Shown here: positions 5,078 to 9,138 of the stretch, one piece after another
Layout of the letters: each line of letters starts with the position of its first letter
Position numbering within the stretch: the first letter of the stretch is position 1
Assembly: GCA_026391115.1 (NCBI GenBank)
Contig: JAPLER010000419.1
Coordinates: forward strand, 1,922-11,059
DNA length: 9,138 nt
Direction: 5' to 3'
From: Bacteroidota bacterium
Lineage (GTDB): Bacteria; Bacteroidota; Bacteroidia; Chitinophagales; Chitinophagaceae
Made by a program: the position numbers and the translations under genes
Notes under the pieces: model-generated
Seen by the model: only the letters and a program-made list of their open reading frames with translations
What the model was told of the DNA's origin: nothing
The model's database searches: none

Positions 5078-5995
5078 CTATTTTAAACTCACCCCATTTT
5101 TATTAACCTTCGATATATGTGTATGAAATTCAATACCAGTTTTACCATATACTCCCTTCATTGCTAACTCAACACTAACAGCTATTTCAGCAGTTTTACT
5201 TAGCATAAACATACTTGGTCCACTACCACTAATTCCACCACCTAAAGCACCAGATTCTTTGCAAGCATTTTTTACTTCATAAAAATGTGGAATGAGTGTG
5301 CTGCGATAAGGTTCTACAATAACATCTTCTAAACTACGACTAATTAAATCATAATCGTGTTGCATAAACCCTGTTACTAATCCTGCAACATTTGCCCATT
5401 GTGTAACAGCATTTATTAAAGGAATTTCTTTGGGCAAAATGTTTCTTGCATCGGCTGTTTTAACTTCAATTTGAGGATGAAGTATTGTAAGGAATAATTC
5501 AGGATAATCAATTGAAATAATATCTAAAGGATGATTACTTCTGATCAATGTTATGCCACCAAATATAGCAGGAGCAATATTATCAGCGTGTTTTGCACCA
5601 CTTGCAATTTCTTCTCCATACATTGCGAAGTCAACCAATTGTTGCTTTGAATATTTATTGCCAAGCAAATGATTTGCAGCAACCACAACGCCAGCAGCAC
5701 TTGCAGCACTGCTACCAATTCCACTTCCTGGTTTTATTATTTTTTTGCTTATAAGATGAAAGCCTTTTATATCTTTTTCTTGGTCTAGCATTTTTAATAA
5801 TGCTACGCCACTTACATTCTTGGTAGCATCAGTTGGCAAGTCGTAATCATCAATATTTTCAATAGTTACACCAACTTCATCACTTAACGAAAGTGTAAAC
5901 TCATCACAAGGATTATCAAGACATAGACCTAATATATCAAATCCACAAACAAGGTTGGCAACAGTTGCTGGAGATTTAACTTTTACTGATTTCAT
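5078..5995 (-). CDS. thrB: Homoserine kinase
   Basis: Homoserine kinase (GHMP family, 305 aa, normal full length) phosphorylates L-homoserine with ATP to O-phosphohomoserine, the substrate of threonine synthase, in the cytoplasm. GHMP motif 1 is at the start (KVKSPATVANLVCGFDILGL, residues 5-24). The ATP-binding glycine/serine loop, PGSGIGSSAASAAG, spans 89-102, and HADNIAPAIFGG at 136-147 is typical of the enzyme. Motif 3, GGGISGSGPSMFML, starts at 252. The ATG at 5995 begins right before motif 1. Upstream, 7 bases away, is a second copy of the thrA 3' end, which suggests that thrB once followed a thrA copy directly. Here it is separated from the complete thrA 3' end by a broken DUF4419 gene, all on the same strand. 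thrC does not follow; ssrA does. Confidence 0.95.
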   Translation of the reverse strand: MKSVKVKSPATVANLVCGFDILGLCLDNPCDEFTLSLSDEVGVTIENIDDYDLPTDATKNVSGVALLKMLDQEKDIKGFHLISKKIIKPGSGIGSSAASAAGVVVAANHLLGNKYSKQQLVDFAMYGEEIASGAKHADNIAPAIFGGITLIRSNHPLDIISIDYPELFLTILHPQIEVKTADARNILPKEIPLINAVTQWANVAGLVTGFMQHDYDLISRSLEDVIVEPYRSTLIPHFYEVKNACKESGALGGGISGSGPSMFMLSKTAEIAVSVELAMKGVYGKTGIEFHTHISKVNKNGVSLK

Positions 5996-6002
5996 AAATT
6001 TT

Positions 6003-6062
6003 TTATTTGGCTAATCGAATAATATCTGCAAAAACGCCACTTGCAGTAACATCTGCTCCAGC
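6003..6062 (-). pseudogene. Duplicate of the last 20 codons of thrA
   Basis: This 60-base block encodes AGADVTASGVFADIIRLAK plus TAA, identical in protein to the end of the real thrA at 7510-7569. The DNA matches at 55 of 60 positions. The five differences (GGA/GGG, ACT/ACA, GGC/GGA, TTA/TTG, GCC/GCA) are all at third positions and all synonymous. Similarity stops abruptly at 6062/6063, where thrA would continue with GAGKVV in the upstream direction. It ends 7 bases before the thrB ATG, so it looks like the native thrA-thrB junction left behind. Confidence 0.9.
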
Positions 6063-7491
6063 AATTTTGATAGGTTACTGTATCAAGGGAATAAACAGAG
6101 CCAACTGTTCCATTACTTAATATTTCAAAAACAACAGTTTTGCCTTTATAACTTGTATCAGAAAATTGCTTTTCAGTTTCAATTTGTTCAACAATTCTTT
6201 TTTTTATATAATCAATACTTTTTTTGGTAGTATTATATTTTTTGTTTACTAATACTGCACTGTCTGTAATATGCTTTGCAAAATTTGGTGACCAATATTC
6301 TTTATTATGAGAGATAGGAATGTAGCTTCTGGGCTTTGATTTAATGCTTTCGTTAGAATAGCTGGTCAAAGTCCAACAAATAAAAGGTTCTAGCGATTTA
6401 TCTTTGTATTGTTTTACTCCTAAAAAGCCAGCAAATAATTCTAAATCTGTAGTAGTTTCTTTATAATAATCATTCCAAATTAGTTTACTATTTGAAATGC
6501 CACTTGGAAAATCATCGGTTGATATGGTAGATTTTAAATATTGATTTGCGTAAATGTATTTATTCTGTTTGTAAATAATTTTCACCGAGTCATTCCAATT
6601 ATAATTTTTAGTAGTATCACTCCAATCAAGATGTTCTGTTTCTTCTAAGTAGGGAAATAATTTTATAATCCAACCTGATATGTAATGTGCATTATATTCA
6701 TATACGTTCTTGTAAATATCTTTCCAGAAAGGAATATTAACTTTATTATTACTTGCATTAATAAATTCTTGTATTACGGGTTTTAATTCGTCTGCCCAAT
6801 CTTTAAGATCAAATTGATTAAGGATTTGCAAATTGTCATAAATCCATTGCCAGTCTTGAGGCACACCTTTAATTGTTAATGTAGGGATACCACAACCACT
6901 TTCAAAAAGATAAATAAATTTTTGTTTAAAAGCATCAAGCATTGTTATCTCCATTACAGTTTTTGTAATAGAATCTGAAGTAGAACATTGAGGAACAAAA
7001 AAACTGTAATAACCCGTATTCACTTCTTGATTTGCCTTTTTTGAAATAGCAGTAATTGATCTAAATAGTTTTGACGGACATAACCAGTTTTTATTGGATT
7101 TTCCCAAAAGTTATATTTTGCTATTTTTTCTATTTTATCGCCGAGGGCTTGCAGTCGGGCAACGATGTTGCCATAGCCGCGTTCAATTTGATAAATATTT
7201 TCAATGGTGGTCTGGCCCTTGGCCACTAATCCAGCTACCAATAAATGAGTTACCAATTGTAGGTACAATTTTAGTTTTTTGATATTGTGCAGGAATAAAT
7301 TTTATTTCTCTTTTAAGCCTTTTGCCTAAAGACTTTGATAAATCCTCTTCGAATAACAAAGTTGTTGCTAGTTTCACTTCATCTACTTTAAACTTAACTT
7401 GTGTATTAGTTCTAGTAACTATGGTTTGACCATAACAATTTGCAATTAGCAATGTACAAAAAGCAAAAGCAGTATAAATTTTATTCATCAT
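6063..7491 (-). pseudogene. Broken DUF4419-family exported protein gene
   Basis: This gene is split into two parts in the same frame. The 5' part (7491 to about 7245) encodes a signal peptide (MMNKIYTAFAFCTLLIANCY, probable cleavage after CYG) and the DUF4419 N-terminus up to PTIGNSFI, where the family continues NSFVHTV..AYNNHH. The 3' part (from about 7107) has EITMLDAFKQKFIYLFESGC, GIPTLTIKGVPQDWQWIYDN, FWKDIYKNV and YISGWIIKLFPYL, a clear DUF4419 core. Between them lies a murA piece with stops in this frame; about 75 domain residues are lost by my estimate. The C-terminal part is also short: after FEILSNGTVGSVYSLDTVTY the frame runs into the thrA-tail copy and reads it out of frame to a Cys-rich end that overlaps the thrB ATG. 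The function of DUF4419 is unknown. The 5' end lies 18 bases after the thrA stop. Confidence 0.75.
7122..7244 (-). pseudogene. Fragment of the murA 3' end embedded in the DUF4419 gene
   Basis: Read on the minus strand in a frame different from DUF4419, this block encodes LLVAGLVAKGQ, TTIENIYQIERGYGNIVARL and QALGDKIEKI. That is the well-conserved C-terminal region of UDP-N-acetylglucosamine 1-carboxyvinyltransferase (family pattern: ALVLAGLAAEG.T.VENIYHIDRGYE.I..KL..LGA.I.R). MurA catalyses the first committed step of peptidoglycan synthesis; only about 40 of some 435 residues are here, so it has no activity. Composition differs sharply: I count 51 G+C in bases 7141-7240, against 19 in 60 for 7021-7080. 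The left junction lies around TTTATTGG, where both reading patterns overlap. The frame continues past the fragment for about 30 unrelated residues. Confidence 0.85.
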
Positions 7492-7509
7492 AAATTATTT
7501 TTAGTTCGC

Positions 7510-9138
7510 TTATTTTGCCAATCGAATAATATCTGCAAAAACTCCACTTGCTGTAACATCTGCCCCAGCTCCTGCACCCTTTACTACTAAAGGATTTTCG
7601 GGGTATCTATCTGTATAAAAAAGTACAATATTATCCTTGCCATACAAATGATAAAAATCGCTTTGAGCAGGTATATGTTGTAAACCAACAGATGCTTTTC
7701 CATTATCAAAAGTTGCAACAAACTTTAGTTTACACCCTTTCTCGTTAGCATCTATATACAATTGTTTAAAATGTTCTTCATTCTTTAACATAGAAGCATA
7801 AAAGTCATCTACACTACCAGCATAACATTCTTGTGGTAAAAAATCATCTTTCGAAATTTCACTCATTTCCATTTGCTCGCCTGCTTCTCTTGCTAAAATC
7901 ATAATCTTACGCATTACATCTGTGCCACCTAAATCTAAACGTGGGTCTGATTCTGTATAACCCTGTATTTGAGCTTGTTTCACAACTTCTGCAAAAGGTT
8001 TTGTAGCATCATAATTATTAAAAACAAAATTTAATGTGCCACTTAAAACAGCTTGCATTTTATGAATTTTATCACCACTTTTTATTAAATTATTCAAAGT
8101 GTCAATAATTGGCAACCCTGCACCAACATTGGTTTCAAATAGATATGGTGCATTAAATTCTTTACTTAAATTTTTAATATGAACATAGTTATCATAAGCG
8201 GACGATGCTGTAATTTTATTGCAAGCAACTACAGCAATACTTCGCTCCAACATTTTACCATAAACAGCAGCAACAATCGAACTTGCACTCACATCTACAA
8301 ACACACTATTACGAAGATTTCGTTTGATAATTTCAGCAGTAAAATCATCAATGGTTGCTTGTGGTGCAGCTGCTAATTCTTCTTGCCAGTTTGTTAAATC
8401 AATTCCATCTTCATTTATTAAAATATGTTTACTATTTGCTAAGCCTGTTATTTTAATTTGAATGTTCAAATTGTTTAACAAATAATCACTTTGTTGTTGT
8501 AATTGACTCACTAATTTGTTGCCAACATTTCCAACTCCTGCAATAAAAATGTTCAACTGTTTTTTTGATGATTCAAAGAAAGCTTCGTGCAAAACGTTTA
8601 CAGCTTTTTTAACATCAACATAAGCAACAACAGCACTAATATTTCTTTCACTACTGCCTTGTGCAATGCCACGAATATTGATACCATTTCTTCCCAAAGC
8701 ACTAAACATTTTTCCACTAATGCCTTGATGGTTTTTCATTTTATCGCCAACAACTGCAACTATCGATAAATCTTTTTCTACAACCAAAGGTTCAACTTTA
8801 CCTGTTGCAATTTCGTTGTCAAAAGCAGTATCTACAGCCTTTTTGGCTTTCTCTACATCAACTGTATTTACTCCAACACATATAGAATGTTCGCTACTGC
8901 TTTGTGTAATTAAAATTACATTTACTTTTTCTAAGGCCAATGCTTCAAATAATCTTTTACTAAAACCAGGAATACCAACCATCCCACTTCCTTCAAGACT
9001 TAATAATGAAATATGGTTGATACTTGAAATACCAGTAATCATTTCATTTGAGTTAGCATCTTCAGCAAAATTTGCTGTAATTTTAGTCCCATAATCTTCT
9101 GGCTTAAAAGTGTTCTTAATCCAAATAGGAATATTCTT
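7510..9138 (-). CDS. thrA: Bifunctional aspartokinase / homoserine dehydrogenase, 5' truncated by window edge
   Basis: The C-terminal 542 residues of a ThrA-type enzyme; the kinase domain (roughly 270 residues) lies outside the window. The frame is open to the edge and begins with KNIPIWIKNTFKPEDYGTKI, a typical end of the kinase domain, so the ATG at 9042 is internal. Two ACT regulatory repeats follow (visible residues about 40-185; ITQSSSEHSIC and GIAQGSSERNIS are the paired signatures). They normally bind threonine for feedback control. The homoserine dehydrogenase part has the NAD(P) loop GVGNVG (201-206), VACNKITAS (304-312), FETNVGAGLPII (334-345), LSGTLNFV (365-372) and the catalytic ESDPRLDLGGTDVMRK (396-411). 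It reduces aspartate semialdehyde to homoserine. The C-terminus AGADVTASGVFADIIRLAK is intact, and its last 60 bases are duplicated at 6003-6062. thrB is on the same strand but displaced 1.5 kb. Confidence 0.96.
   Translation of the reverse strand, partial: KNIPIWIKNTFKPEDYGTKITANFAEDANSNEMITGISSINHISLLSLEGSGMVGIPGFSKRLFEALALEKVNVILITQSSSEHSICVGVNTVDVEKAKKAVDTAFDNEIATGKVEPLVVEKDLSIVAVVGDKMKNHQGISGKMFSALGRNGINIRGIAQGSSERNISAVVAYVDVKKAVNVLHEAFFESSKKQLNIFIAGVGNVGNKLVSQLQQQSDYLLNNLNIQIKITGLANSKHILINEDGIDLTNWQEELAAAPQATIDDFTAEIIKRNLRNSVFVDVSASSIVAAVYGKMLERSIAVVACNKITASSAYDNYVHIKNLSKEFNAPYLFETNVGAGLPIIDTLNNLIKSGDKIHKMQAVLSGTLNFVFNNYDATKPFAEVVKQAQIQGYTESDPRLDLGGTDVMRKIMILAREAGEQMEMSEISKDDFLPQECYAGSVDDFYASMLKNEEHFKQLYIDANEKGCKLKFVATFDNGKASVGLQHIPAQSDFYHLYGKDNIVLFYTDRYPENPLVVKGAGAGADVTASGVFADIIRLAK

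Noticed and set aside
5992..7107. A single 371-residue protein ending in a Cys-rich tail (CWSRCYCKWRFC) and overlapping the thrB start by ATGA
   Set aside because: The tail is the duplicated thrA 3' end read in the wrong frame, and the TTG start lies just after the murA fragment. The frame is the remainder of a broken DUF4419 gene, so neither the tail nor the overlap is meaningful.
7020..7268. An independent small gene carrying the MurA-like segment
   Set aside because: Its ATG lies in DUF4419 coding sequence in another frame and its end reads DUF4419 sequence out of frame; only the middle 40 codons match MurA. It is a fragment, not a gene.
8179..9094. Plus-strand open frames inside thrA
   Set aside because: They are antisense to a clearly coding, well-conserved gene and are Ser/Asn/Thr-rich in the way typical of shadow frames.
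1..9138. CRISPR arrays, tRNAs, rRNA genes and insertion sequences
   Set aside because: I looked for regularly spaced repeats, tRNA-like T-loops other than that of tmRNA, and transposase motifs with terminal inverted repeats, and saw none.

Overview
The window looks like chromosomal DNA of a member of the Bacteroidota, probably from the Cytophaga/Chitinophaga side of the phylum. It is AT-rich, its starts lack Shine-Dalgarno sequences, and its tmRNA tag is GNTSYAMAA. It carries a thrA-thrB pair with a bifunctional aspartokinase/homoserine dehydrogenase, and the one promoter I can propose fits the Bacteroidota TTTG / TAnnTTTG pattern. The assignment is inferred from these traits; no 16S gene is present.

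Layout. Bases 1-2440 (+ strand) are accessory-like: an unrecognised gene cut by the left edge, overlapping a YbjN-domain gene; a long imperfect inverted-repeat element that resembles an integron attC site in shape; a possible frameshifted mini-ORF; a small lipoprotein gene; a small acidic protein gene; a second half-copy of the inverted-repeat motif; and a broken fragment of an SRPBCC (START/AHSA1-like) gene. Bases 2445-3710 encode a DEAD-box RNA helicase that appears to lack about 21 residues, including motif Ib. A nested palindromic element and a two-TM protein with a BamE/SmpA-like tail follow.

The minus-strand half (4544-9138) holds core genes: a bidirectional terminator, ssrA (tmRNA), thrB, and the C-terminal two thirds of thrA, which runs off the right edge. 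ThrA makes homoserine from aspartate semialdehyde (and, through its missing kinase domain, aspartyl phosphate), and ThrB phosphorylates it. No thrC is seen; ssrA follows thrB.

The most unusual part is the gap between thrA and thrB. It contains (i) the start of an exported DUF4419-family gene, (ii) a roughly 120-base piece of a murA 3' end with about 51% GC replacing part of that gene, (iii) the rest of the DUF4419 gene, cut short, and (iv) a second copy of the last 20 codons of thrA just before thrB. The two thrA tails differ at 5 of 60 bases, all synonymous, so both evolved as functional thrA ends before being brought together. With the SRPBCC fragment and the helicase gap, the window shows repeated small-scale joining of gene pieces. 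That could be natural illegitimate or homeologous recombination, or partly an assembly artefact. I do not see a complete novel defence or mobile system.
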